Positions 34,998-46,839 of a stretch of 64,000 nt of DNA are shown one piece after another. The DNA comes from Nitratidesulfovibrio termitidis HI1 (GTDB lineage Bacteria; Desulfobacterota; Desulfovibrionia; Desulfovibrionales; Desulfovibrionaceae). The position numbers and the translations under genes were made by a program. Each line of letters opens with the position of its first letter. The first letter of the stretch is position 1. The notes under the pieces are model-generated. The model was not told the DNA's origin. It saw nothing but the letters and a program-made list of their open reading frames with translations, and did not search any database. The stretch lies in contig NZ_KI632512.1 of assembly GCF_000504305.1 (NCBI RefSeq), positions 528,388 through 592,387 on the forward strand, given 5' to 3'.

Positions 34998-36089
34998 CTA
35001 CCTCTGCTCGCTGGGGGCGCCGGGGCGCGTTATGACGTCGGCGTCGTAATTATATTCGTTTTCGCGGTGCTGGGCCTTCAGGTCCAGCCAGTTGGTCAGC
35101 GAACGCGCGGCGCGCAGGCCGCTGTACACCGCCTTGCCGATCTTGCTGGGGCCTGTCAGCACGTCGCCCGCCACAAAGACGTTCTCTATGCTGGTCATGT
35201 GCAGCCAGCGCACCTCGCCCTTGCGCACGTTTTCCAGCCCCAGTTCCTTCTGGAACGGCGGGGTGGGGATTTCGCCGATGGAGGTCACGATGACGTCGGC
35301 GGGCAGCACTTCGGTCTCGCCGGTGTTGGCGTCGGCCATTTCCAGCGCCGCCACGTGCTGGCCGGTTTCATCCGCCACGATGCGCAGCGGGGTGCGCCGC
35401 TCCAGCCATTCGCAGCCCACGTCGATCAGCCGGTCCACCTCGTAGCTGCCCGCCGGGGCTTCCTTCTTGGTGCGCCGGTACACCATGACCACGCGCTTTG
35501 CCCCCAGGGCTTTCGCGCTGTGGGCCACGTCCATGGCCGAATGCCCGGCCCCGATGACCACCACGGTGCGCCCTTCCACCGGCGGCACGGAAACATTGCT
35601 GGTGGCGTACTTCACCGCGCGGATGGGGAACAGGAATTCCAGACCGGAATAGACGCCCTTCAGCTGTTCACCGGGTATGCCCAGCTTGCGCGATTTCCAC
35701 GCGCCGCTGCAGATGATCACCGCGTCATGGTCTTCCACCAGTTCGCCAAGGCCCCGGATGTCGCACGAGAAATGGTCGCCCTCTTCTTCGTGCAGGGGGG
35801 CGCTGCAACATATCTTGGTCTTGTTGTGGAAGTTGACCCCGAACTTGCGCGACAGGGTGAACACCCCGCGCTGGATGCGGTCCGCCGGGATGCGGTGGCC
35901 CGGAATGCCGAACAGCATCAGGCCGCCGGGCTTGGGCAGCTTGTCGTAGACCTCTACCTGATAGCCCAGGCACCCCAGGTACCCGGCGGCGGCAAGGCCC
36001 GAAGGCCCGGCCCCGATGATGGCGACACGCCGCCCGTTGGGCGGTGCGGGTTCTTCCCGCATGAAGGCGAAATTCATGGCGTTGGACAT
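34998..36089 (-). CDS. FAD-dependent pyridine nucleotide oxidoreductase (GltD/NfnB-like)
   Basis: 363 residues. The first Rossmann motif [18 protein letters not shown] (FAD) is followed by [19 protein letters not shown], and a second, [14 protein letters not shown] (NAD(P)), near residue 190. The C-terminal FAD-binding stretch is [23 protein letters not shown]. This is the glutamate synthase small-subunit fold without its own N-terminal Fe-S domain; the missing clusters could be supplied by the ferredoxin encoded next. No glutamate synthase large subunit is adjacent, so it should move electrons between NAD(P)H and the ferredoxin or another partner. ATG 36089 has GTGGAGC upstream; the longer open frame lacks family similarity. 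Confidence 0.85.
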   Translation of the reverse strand: MSNAMNFAFMREEPAPPNGRRVAIIGAGPSGLAAAGYLGCLGYQVEVYDKLPKPGGLMLFGIPGHRIPADRIQRGVFTLSRKFGVNFHNKTKICCSAPLHEEEGDHFSCDIRGLGELVEDHDAVIICSGAWKSRKLGIPGEQLKGVYSGLEFLFPIRAVKYATSNVSVPPVEGRTVVVIGAGHSAMDVAHSAKALGAKRVVMVYRRTKKEAPAGSYEVDRLIDVGCEWLERRTPLRIVADETGQHVAALEMADANTGETEVLPADVIVTSIGEIPTPPFQKELGLENVRKGEVRWLHMTSIENVFVAGDVLTGPSKIGKAVYSGLRAARSLTNWLDLKAQHRENEYNYDADVITRPGAPSEQR

Positions 36090-36268
36090 CGATGCTCCAC
36101 GGTGCTTGCCGTGCGCCGGGCCGCGAAGTGCGACACGCGCAGCGTGCGTGTTCAATATAGCCATGGGCCCTGCTTCCGCAAGCGCCGGATGGGCATGTGC
36201 ATCAGGAAGGACGCATCTGGCCGGGCGTATCGGGGCGTCACATCCGCCTCCGGCCAGTCCGCTCCGGC

Positions 36269-36297
36269 TTGTCAACAGCCCGCCGGGGATGCTATCC
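36269..36297 (+). promoter_or_regulatory. Weak promoter candidate for the ACT gene
   Basis: TTGTCA is followed after 17 bases by CTATCC, about 65 bases before the ATG at 36361. The -35 box is good and the -10 poor. Confidence 0.3.
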
Positions 36298-36360
36298 ACC
36301 TTCAATGACAGCAACGGCAGGGCGAACCGGCCTGCTTCACCCCGCAAAAGGATTGTCGCC

Positions 36361-36792
36361 ATGAAAGTGGAACAGATTTCCGTATTTCTCGAGAACAAGG
36401 CCGGACGCCTGGCCGAGGTAACCCACACCCTGGCCGAGGCGGGCATCAACATCCGCGCCCTGTCGCTGGCCGACACCTCGGACTTCGGCATCCTGCGCCT
36501 GATCGTGCACGACCACGAAAAGGCCAAGGCCGCCCTGAAGGAAAAGGGCTTCACCGTGGGCCGTACTTCGGTGGTGGCCGTGGAAGTGCCCGACCATCCC
36601 GGCGGCCTCGACAGCATTCTGCAACTGCTGAGCACGCGCGGCGTCAACGTGGAATACATGTACGCCTTCGTGCAGCAGAACGGCGCCAACGCCGTGCTCA
36701 TCTTCCGCTTCGACCGTACCGATCAGGCCATCGAAGTGCTGAACGAGGCGGGCATTCCCGTCATTCCCGGCGACAAGCTGTACAAGGACTAG
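36361..36792 (+). CDS. Tandem ACT-domain protein
   Basis: 143 residues consisting of two ACT domains. The first (1-70) begins [32 protein letters not shown], the second (72-143) [31 protein letters not shown]. No catalytic domain is attached. ACT pairs bind amino acids; stand-alone tandem ACT proteins often accompany phenylacetate-CoA ligase-like genes and are thought to sense aromatic or branched amino acids, which would fit the ligase at 32431. ATG 36361 follows AAAAGGAT. A strong terminator follows. Confidence 0.9.
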   Translation: MKVEQISVFLENKAGRLAEVTHTLAEAGINIRALSLADTSDFGILRLIVHDHEKAKAALKEKGFTVGRTSVVAVEVPDHPGGLDSILQLLSTRGVNVEYMYAFVQQNGANAVLIFRFDRTDQAIEVLNEAGIPVIPGDKLYKD

Positions 36793-36826
36793 GGACTGCC
36801 AGCAGCGTCCATTCCCTGACCGGATG

Positions 36827-36864
36827 GGGCCGGGTCCGGTTGCTGCCGGGTCCGGCCCTTTTTT
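36827..36864 (+). terminator. Rho-independent terminator after the ACT gene
   Basis: GGGCCGG and CCGGCCC form the outer stem, CCGG/CCGG the inner stem, and TTTTTT follows directly. Confidence 0.9.
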
Positions 36865-36910
36865 CGTGGTTTTCTGGTGCTGCTCTGTAATGACACACCT
36901 CGCGCCGTCT

Positions 36911-36932
36911 TTCCGTGATCGAGGTCACGGAA
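36911..36932. promoter_or_regulatory. CRP/FNR-family operator-like palindrome upstream of the molybdopterin enzyme
   Basis: TTCCGTGA-TCGAGG-TCACGGAA is a perfect inverted repeat of eight bases with a six-base spacer. The core GTGA-N6-TCAC is the classical CRP/FNR-family spacing. It lies about 205 bases before the ATG at 37138 and past the terminator of the preceding gene. Confidence 0.6.
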
Positions 36933-37137
36933 TACATGGTGGGGCGGTGTACGGTGGCTGTGCGGGGAGGGCGGAATACTCGTCACGCCCTGACCGCGCC
37001 CAGCCCGCTCCCTGACCGCCGCCTGACCGGGCCACGACCTGACCACAACCGGGCGGCGTTACGTCACATCATTCGCGGCCAGCCGCTGCCGTCGAGCACC
37101 CTGCCCTTTCGCCAACCCGCTCCCCACGGAGTTTCGC

Positions 37138-39123
37138 ATGCAACGCCTTTCCGCCTGTTCCCTCGACTGTCACGGGGCCTGTTCGCTGGTGGTGCATCTG
37201 CCCGACGAAGAAATATCCCTGCACGACGACCCCGCCGGGGGTGTGCGCGTTTCCGGCAACCCGGACCACCCGTTCACGCGCGGGGTGGTCTGCGTCAAGG
37301 GGCGCGGGCTGGCCGCCCGCCGCCTGAGCCCCGACCGGATTACCACGCCGCTGGTGCGCGGCGCGGACGGCGCGCTGCACCCGGCCACCTGGGACGAGGC
37401 GCTGAGCCTGTGCGCTTCAAGGCTGGACGGGCTGCGCGATACGCCGGAATCCATCCTGCACCTGCGCGGCTTCGGCTATCGGGGGGCGCTGGCCGAAGCC
37501 AGCAACTATCTTTTCAACAGCCTGGGCGCGGCCAGCAAGCGCGGCTCGCTGTGCGACGGGGCTGGTGATGCAGCCTGCGAGGCCGACTTCGGCGCGCCGG
37601 ACCACAACGACAGCGACGACCTGGCCAACGCCGCCGCCATCGTCAACTGGGGCAAGGATCTGGCCCGGTCCTCGCTGCATCTGGGACTGATGGTGCGCGA
37701 CGCCCGCAAGCGAGGCGTGCCGGTGCTGACCATCTCTCCCGGCGGCGACGACAACGACGCCTTTACGGACGCGCGCATCCGCATCCGCCCCGGGAGTGAC
37801 CGCTTTCTGGCCGCAGCGGCCATCCGTCGTCTGTTGACGGAAGACGCCGTGCCGCCGACCATCAGCGAGCGCACGCACGGCTTCGAGCAGTTCCGGGCTA
37901 TGCTGCTGGCAATGAGCGAAGCGGACCTGTTGTCCGCCTGCGACGCCACCACCGAAGATCTGGATATCCTGTGCAAGTGGATGCGCGGTCAGACGGGCAA
38001 TGGCGGCCCCACGGCCAGTCTGCTGGGCTGGGGGCTGCAACGCTACCTGCGCGGCGGCGAGAGCGTGCGGTTCATCAACGCGCTGGTCATGCTGTCCGGC
38101 AACATGGGCGTTTCCGGTGGGGGCGCGTACTACGGCATTTCATCCGGCCGCAGCCTGGACCTTTCGTGGGGCAAGAAAGCTGGCACGCCCGCCCGCACCT
38201 TCCTGCTCTCGCATCTGGCGCAGGAACTGGCGCAAGCCGACCCGCCGGTGCGCTTCCTGTGGGTGGACGCCTTCAATCCGGTGAACCAATCGCCCGACGC
38301 TCCGGCGCTGGCCCGTGCCGTGGAGTCCATCGACTTTACCGTGGTGGTGGAGGCCTTCCTGACCGACACCGCCCGCCGGGCCGACGTGGTGCTGCCCTGT
38401 GCGCTGGTGCTGGAGCGCGAGGAAATCTTCGGCTCTGCCTACCACAACTACATTGCCTATGCCGCCCCCGCCTGCCCCATGCCCGGCGAGGTGCGCCACG
38501 ACTTCGACATCGCGCGCGGCGTGGCGGAGCGACTGGCGCGGCCCATTCCCTTCCCCGACCGGGAAGACGTGCTGCGGCAGGCCCTGCGTTCGCCCTACCT
38601 TGAAGTTTCACTTGAAGAGTTGAAGGCCACCGGCTGGACCAAGGCCAAACGTGCCCCGGTCGCGTGGGAAGGCCTGCGCTTCGCCCACCCCGACGGTCTG
38701 TACCACCTGCCCCAGGCCCTGCACATGGACGGCGCAGCCGTGACCACGGCGAATGGCGTTTCACAGGACGACTACCCCCTGCACCTGCTGACCCTGCTGG
38801 CCCCGGACCATCTCAACTCGCAGGTGGGCCTACCCGAACGCCAGCCCACCGATGATGCCGCCCCGCTCATCGTGCAGGTGGCGCCGGAATGCCCCGCCCT
38901 TGCCGCACTGGACCTGGACCGCCCCGTGTTCATCGCCTCGCCGCATGGCCGCATGCCCGTGCAGGTGCAAACCCTGCCCGGCCTCCACCCCCGCACCGTC
39001 GTCATGCCGCGTGGCGGCTGGCTGGCCCATGGCCGCTCGCCCAATGCCCTCATCGCACCGCTGGCCACCGACATGGGCGACGGCGCGGCGTATTATGAGC
39101 AGCGGGTGCGGCTGGAGAACTGA
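37138..39123 (+). CDS. Molybdopterin oxidoreductase (DMSO reductase family), cytoplasmic
   Basis: 661 residues. The N-terminal [4Fe-4S] motif uses C7, C11, C15 and C52 (CSLDCHGAC ... VCVKG). The molybdopterin domains follow, with GSLCDGAGDAACEADFG at about 136-152, where the metal-ligating residue is expected (a Cys or Ser, so neither a formate dehydrogenase SeCys nor a nitrate reductase Asp is evident). A C-terminal dinucleotide-binding beta domain starts near 545 (LLTLLAPDHLNSQVG). No TAT signal is present. It resembles soluble polysulfide/thiosulfate-like or uncharacterised reductases; the substrate cannot be named. It has CACGGAG upstream and no dedicated subunits adjacent. Confidence 0.88.
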   Translation: MQRLSACSLDCHGACSLVVHLPDEEISLHDDPAGGVRVSGNPDHPFTRGVVCVKGRGLAARRLSPDRITTPLVRGADGALHPATWDEALSLCASRLDGLRDTPESILHLRGFGYRGALAEASNYLFNSLGAASKRGSLCDGAGDAACEADFGAPDHNDSDDLANAAAIVNWGKDLARSSLHLGLMVRDARKRGVPVLTISPGGDDNDAFTDARIRIRPGSDRFLAAAAIRRLLTEDAVPPTISERTHGFEQFRAMLLAMSEADLLSACDATTEDLDILCKWMRGQTGNGGPTASLLGWGLQRYLRGGESVRFINALVMLSGNMGVSGGGAYYGISSGRSLDLSWGKKAGTPARTFLLSHLAQELAQADPPVRFLWVDAFNPVNQSPDAPALARAVESIDFTVVVEAFLTDTARRADVVLPCALVLEREEIFGSAYHNYIAYAAPACPMPGEVRHDFDIARGVAERLARPIPFPDREDVLRQALRSPYLEVSLEELKATGWTKAKRAPVAWEGLRFAHPDGLYHLPQALHMDGAAVTTANGVSQDDYPLHLLTLLAPDHLNSQVGLPERQPTDDAAPLIVQVAPECPALAALDLDRPVFIASPHGRMPVQVQTLPGLHPRTVVMPRGGWLAHGRSPNALIAPLATDMGDGAAYYEQRVRLEN

Positions 39124-39296
39124 ACGCTATGCCAAATGTCCTACCTAGCAGGCCATGGTGTCTGTTGCAATGCATGCACAACAACGGCATTAAATTGCCT
39201 GCTCCGATGGTGACATATGCCTATATTTAAACTTTAAGCATATAAAAGCGTTGTCATCCAACCGTACAGTGCAATTGATAACAGGGCTATCTTGCT

Positions 39297-39518
39297 ATGA
39301 AAAAAGAAAATTTGGAATCCCTGGTTGACTCTCTATCGGATGATGGGTGTGGCTTTGGCGATCCTGAAGCCCGCCGCAATGCCGAACTGCGTCTTCAGAT
39401 ACTATTAGCGCGGCAGCAATCCAATATCGGAAAGAGGTTAAACCTTTTGACGCTCTTTCTGGTCGCGGTCGGCCTGCTCAACTGTGCAATATTTGCATTC
39501 CAGGTATGGGGACGTTGA
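39297..39518 (+). CDS. Small hypothetical membrane protein in a low-GC island
   Basis: 73 residues, not recognised. The first 45 residues are charged and helical (EARRNAELRLQILLARQQSNIGKRL), followed by one membrane helix (LLTLFLVAVGLLNCAIFAFQVW) ending at the C-terminus, so a tail-anchored protein is likely. No clear ribosome site is seen. The surrounding bases are about 38-45% GC by hand count of three 60-base lines, much lower than the neighbours, which suggests acquired DNA. It could also be a chance frame. Confidence 0.5.
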   Translation: MKKENLESLVDSLSDDGCGFGDPEARRNAELRLQILLARQQSNIGKRLNLLTLFLVAVGLLNCAIFAFQVWGR

Positions 39519-39593
39519 CAGGAGTCCTCCGATACCTAGCCGCAACGCCTTTTGGCAGTTTGAATAGGCTTCAAATAACGGCTTCCATCTTCT

Positions 39594-41264
39594 CTACTCC
39601 AACACCAATCGGCTTGCCACGGGCATGCGCCAGCCGGTGCCGAAGGCGCGGTCGGTCACCTTCAGTCCGGGTGCGGCCTGCCGCCGCTTGAATTCCGAAA
39701 TGCGCACCAGCCGCAGCACGTTATCCACCACGGCGGGGTCGAAGCCTTCGGCCACCACGGCGTTGCGGTCCATGTGGTGCACCACGCTGCGCTCCAGAAT
39801 GGCGTCCAGCACGTCGTACGGGGGCAGGCTGTCGGTATCCTTCTGGTCGGGCCGCAGTTCCGCCGAGGGGGCCTTGTCCAGGATGGCCGTGGGAATCAGG
39901 TCGTACCCGGCCTGGGCGTTGCGCCAGCGGCACACCCGGTACACCAGGGTCTTGGGCACGTCGGCGATGACCGCAAGGCCGCCCGCCATGTCGCCGTAGA
40001 TGGTGCAGTAGCCCACGGCCAGCTCAGACTTGTTGCCGGTGGTCAGCAGCACCGCGCCCGACTTGTTGGACACGGCCATCAGCAGGTTGCCCCGGATGCG
40101 CGACTGGATGTTTTCTTCCGTCACGTTTCGCTCGGTGCGACCCAGCGCGCCGAACACCGGGGCCAGCGCCGCGTCGAAACCCTCCATCAGCGGGCCGATG
40201 GGCACCGTATGCACCGTGTCAGCAGGCAGGCCCAGATTGCGGGCCACGGCCAGCGCATCCGTCACGCTGCCTTCGCTGGAATGGGGCGAGGGCATCAGCA
40301 GCCCCCGCACGTTTTCCGGCCCCAGCGCCTCTGCCGCCACGGCGGCCACCAGCGCCGAATCCACCCCGCCGGAAAGGCCCAGCACCGCGCCGGTGAACCC
40401 GCACTTGCGGGCATAGTCGCGCGTGCCCATGACCAGCGCGTGCCACACCTGCGCCTCCGGCTCCGCCGGGTCCGGGCAGATGGCGCCCGTGCCCGCCGCA
40501 ACGTCCACCAGCAGCGTGTCTTCCTCGAACGGACGGCCCCGCGCGATGAGGTGCCCCACCGCGTCAAAGGCCACGCTCTTGCCCGCGAACAGCAGATCGT
40601 CGTTGCCGCCCACCTGGTTGGCGTACAGCACCGGCACCCGGTAACGCGAGGCCACGCGCGACAGCATCCTCTCGCGCACCGCCTGCTTGCCCAGCGTGAA
40701 CGGCGATGCCGAAAGATTGATGATGGCGTCCACCCCCGCCAGCCCAAGGTCCGCCACCGGGTCGGTCTCGTACTGGCGGTGTTCCTGCCAGAAGGTCTTG
40801 TCGTTCCAGATGTCCTCGCACACCGTGACGCCCAGCCGCCAGCCCGCCACCGTCACCGCGCCGCAGTTCACCCCCGGCTCGAAATACCGGCGCTCGTCGA
40901 ACACGTCGTACGTGGGCAGCAGCACCTTGCGCGTGGCCACCGTCACCGTGCCCTCGTGCAGCAGCACCGCCGCGTTGTGCAGCCGGTTGCCCACCGGCGT
41001 GGGATTGGGCACCGGCGCGCCCACCAGCACCGGCGGCGCATCCTTCAGCCGCAGCGCCAGCGCCTCCAGCGCCTTGCGGCAGCCGGGCACGAAATCGCGC
41101 CGCAGCAGCAGATCGCGTGGCGGGTACCCGCAGATGGTCAGCTCCGGCGTGACGCACAGCCCCGCACCCCGCGCCGCCGCATCGCGGACCGCCGCCTCGA
41201 TGCGCGCCGCATTGCCCGCCACGTCGCCCACCACCATGTTCAACTGCAACAACGCGATGTTCAT
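39594..41264 (-). CDS. nadE: NAD+ synthetase, glutamine-hydrolysing
   Basis: 556 residues. The N-terminal nitrilase-like glutaminase has its triad in view: E41 (TPELTICGYPP), K113 (RKVLLPTYDVFDE) and C149 (VTVCEDIW). The C-terminal synthetase has the PP-loop LGLSGGVDSALV near 295-305 and later GNKSELAVGYCTIYGD. It amidates nicotinic acid adenine dinucleotide to NAD+. GGAGAAC precedes the ATG. It lies downstream of dapB on the same strand but is separated by two strong hairpins, so it probably has its own transcript. Confidence 0.96.
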   Translation of the reverse strand: MNIALLQLNMVVGDVAGNAARIEAAVRDAAARGAGLCVTPELTICGYPPRDLLLRRDFVPGCRKALEALALRLKDAPPVLVGAPVPNPTPVGNRLHNAAVLLHEGTVTVATRKVLLPTYDVFDERRYFEPGVNCGAVTVAGWRLGVTVCEDIWNDKTFWQEHRQYETDPVADLGLAGVDAIINLSASPFTLGKQAVRERMLSRVASRYRVPVLYANQVGGNDDLLFAGKSVAFDAVGHLIARGRPFEEDTLLVDVAAGTGAICPDPAEPEAQVWHALVMGTRDYARKCGFTGAVLGLSGGVDSALVAAVAAEALGPENVRGLLMPSPHSSEGSVTDALAVARNLGLPADTVHTVPIGPLMEGFDAALAPVFGALGRTERNVTEENIQSRIRGNLLMAVSNKSGAVLLTTGNKSELAVGYCTIYGDMAGGLAVIADVPKTLVYRVCRWRNAQAGYDLIPTAILDKAPSAELRPDQKDTDSLPPYDVLDAILERSVVHHMDRNAVVAEGFDPAVVDNVLRLVRISEFKRRQAAPGLKVTDRAFGTGWRMPVASRLVLE

Positions 41265-41302
41265 TGATGTTCTCCGGAATGACAGAGGCTGGGATGGACC
41301 TC

Positions 41303-41348
41303 GGGGAGAGGGGAGAAAACTTCTGAAAAAGTTTTCTCCCCTCTCCCC
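41303..41348. repeat. Perfect 20-bp inverted repeat (hairpin) upstream of nadE
   Basis: GGGGAGAGGGGAGAAAACTT pairs exactly with the sequence ending at 41348 across a six-base loop. It lies 39 bases upstream of the nadE ATG. A second copy of the CCCCTCTCCCC part follows at once. It could be part of the nadE leader or a dispersed repeat. Confidence 0.75.
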
Positions 41349-41477
41349 GAACCCCTCTCCCCTCTTTCAAAACTTTTTCATTGGGCACTGACGTCGACTG
41401 CGCACTGCTGCATGGGAAAATGCCCAATCATTCTGGCCCCGAACACCCCATTAAAAAGTTTGGGGGGATGGGGGTAC

Positions 41478-41514
41478 GGGGGAAGGAGACCCTTTTCAAA
41501 GGGTCCCTTCCCCC
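41478..41514 (-). terminator. Terminator hairpin after dapB
   Basis: GGGGGAAGG pairs with CCTTCCCCC, with an inner CCCTTT/AAAGGG stem, 21 bases past the dapB stop. An AAACTTTTTAATGGG stretch follows further on the minus strand. Confidence 0.75.
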
Positions 41515-41534
41515 GATTATTCTTCAATCACCGT

Positions 41535-42314
41535 CTACAGCATGTCCAGCATGGAATACAGCGTGCCGGGCTGCTGCTGGGGCAGCCACTTGGCGGCGCG
41601 CAGTGCGCCTTGGGCGAAGTTTTCGCGCGAGTGTGCCTGGTGGGTGATTTCGATGCGTTCGCCGGGGCCCATGGCGTAGATGGTATGCACGCCCACCACG
41701 TCGCCGCCGCGAATGGTCTGGATGCCGATTTCGTCTTTGGGGCGCTCGCCGATGATGCCTTCGCGGTGGTAGTTGGCCACGTCCGGCAGATTCCAGCCGC
41801 GCGCCTCGGCAAGGCATTCGGCAAGGCGCAGGGCGGTGCCGCTGGGCGAATCCTTCTTGCGGTTGTGGTGCAGTTCCACCATTTCCAGGTCGTACTGTTC
41901 GCCCAGTTGCTGCACCAGTTGCGGCAGGATTTTCAGCAGCACGTTGACGCCAATGCTCATGTTGGGCGCCCAGAAGATGCGCGCGGTCTTGGCAAGTTCG
42001 GCCAGTTCCGCCTTCTGCTCGGCGGTAAGGCCCGTGGTGCCGATGACGTGCGACACGCCCGCCTTGGCGGCGGCGCGGGCATTGGCCAGGCTGGCCTCTG
42101 GCGAGGTGAAGTCCACCACCACGCCGCCGGGCGCCTGGGCAAACACCGCATCCGCGTCGCTGCCGGCGGGGCATTTCCACACGTCGAGCGAGGCCAGGCG
42201 TTCGGGACGTTCGACAACGGCGGCCAGCGTAAGGGCCGGGTCTTCCTGCGCCATGCGGCAGATGGTGGAACCCATGCGGCCACCCGCGCCCGTGACGATG
42301 ATCGAAGTGCTCAT
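41535..42314 (-). CDS. dapB: 4-hydroxy-tetrahydrodipicolinate reductase
   Basis: 259 residues. The Rossmann motif VTGAGGRMGS begins at residue 7, followed by VVVDFTSPEA, GTTGLT, APNMSIGVN and the catalytic ELHHNRKKDSPSGTA. The C-terminal part carries TIRGGDVVGVHT. It reduces HTPA with NAD(P)H in lysine and diaminopimelate synthesis, needed for murein. AAGGAGC lies before the ATG. It follows ligA by 83 bases on the same strand. Confidence 0.97.
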   Translation of the reverse strand: MSTSIIVTGAGGRMGSTICRMAQEDPALTLAAVVERPERLASLDVWKCPAGSDADAVFAQAPGGVVVDFTSPEASLANARAAAKAGVSHVIGTTGLTAEQKAELAELAKTARIFWAPNMSIGVNVLLKILPQLVQQLGEQYDLEMVELHHNRKKDSPSGTALRLAECLAEARGWNLPDVANYHREGIIGERPKDEIGIQTIRGGDVVGVHTIYAMGPGERIEITHQAHSRENFAQGALRAAKWLPQQQPGTLYSMLDML

Positions 42315-42397
42315 GCTCGCTCCTTATGCGTTATGCGCGCGCCACCGAAACCGGATGCGGCCCGGCGTGCGCGGCGTCTGATCTGAAAAAGCAGGGA

Positions 42398-45662
<3,265 letters not shown>

Positions 45663-45666
<4 letters not shown>

Positions 45667-46703
45667 AGAATCTCCTGCAACTGCCGGAAGTTCTCCGGCC
45701 TGCCCACGGTAACCAGGGTGTCGCCGGGGTTCAGTTCGTAGGTCGATTCCGGGTTGAACAGCATGCGTCCGTCGGGCTTCTTCACCCCGATGACGATCAG
45801 GTTGAACCGCTGCCGGATGCCCGACGCCATCAGCGTCTTGCCCGACAGTTCAGAGGCGTCGCCCACGGTCAGCTCTTCCATCTGGATGTTCAGGTCGGTC
45901 TTGGAGTGGGCCAGCTCCATGAACGTGGTCACCGTGGGCCGCAAAATGGACTGGGCCATGCGCAGTCCGCCAAGGTGATGCGGCAGGAACACCCGGTCCG
46001 CGCCCGCCAGTTGCAACTTTCCGATGTGCGAGGCATCGCCCGCGCGGGCGATGATGGCCATGTCCGGGTTCAACTGGCGCGCACTGAGCACCACGTACAC
46101 GTTGGCGGAATCCAGCGACAGCGCGGCGATAAGCGCCCGGGCGTGCCCGATGTTGCAGGCGTTCAGCACGTCGTCGCTGGTGGCGTCGCCCGCAAGGTGC
46201 ACTATGCCGTCGTTTTCCAGCCGTTCCACGGCAACCGGGTCGTTTTCCACCACCACGATGGGCACGCCTTCCTGCATCAGTTCACGCGCCACCACAGAGC
46301 CGATGCGGCCATAGCCGCAAATGACGCAGTGGCCGCGCAGCGAGGATATGGTCTTCAGCACCCTGCGCCTCCCGAGCACTTTGTAAAGCTTGCCATCCAC
46401 CAGCAGTTGCGAGAACGCGCCGAGGATGAAGGCGAAGTTGCCGACACCCGTCAGAATCAGCACCGTGGTCAGCACCCGGCCCGGTGGCGACAGGGGGTGC
46501 ACCTCCTGAAAGCCCACCGTGGAAAGGGTGATGACCACCATGTAGAAGCTGTCCCACAGGGACCAGCCCTCGATGTGCGCATAGGCCCAGATTGCCGAGG
46601 CGAACACCAGCAGCATGGTGCACTGGCTGATGACCAGTGGCCCCCATGCGCCAAGACGGGTGCGCAGCCGATGGTACAGGGTGATCAGCGGGTGTTGCCG
46701 CAT
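45663..46703 (-). CDS. Two-helix potassium channel with RCK (TrkA-N/TrkA-C) domains
   Basis: 346 residues. Helix 1 is at about 22-42, the pore loop and filter TVGFQE at 62-67, helix 2 at about 76-102. The RCK N-domain starts CVICGYGRIGSVVA at about 126, with VVVENDPVAVERLE (nucleotide site) and GDATSDDVL. A TrkA-C domain covers the last 80 residues. The filter differs from canonical TVGYGD. It probably gates K+ (or another cation) in response to bound ligand. ATG 46703 has AGGACAA upstream; a longer frame extends into uvrB and is not family-like. The stop overlaps the glycosyltransferase start. Confidence 0.88.
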
Positions 46704-46839
46704 GCGCCGTTGTCCTGTGTGACCGTTGTGGCCCGGAATGAGCTGGACGTATGCACCATTGCGCACCCTCGCCCGCCGTGGGGCGTGCACCCCATCACCT
46801 GTGCCGACGCGCCGTGCCGCCGACGTCTTCGCCCGTATG

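Larger units (their letters stand above)
36793..37137. other. Intergenic region ACT gene / molybdopterin enzyme
   Basis: 345 bases. It contains the ACT-gene terminator (36827-36864) and a perfect CRP/FNR-like palindrome (36911-36932). The remaining 200 bases to the molybdopterin gene hold no recognisable gene. Confidence 0.6.
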
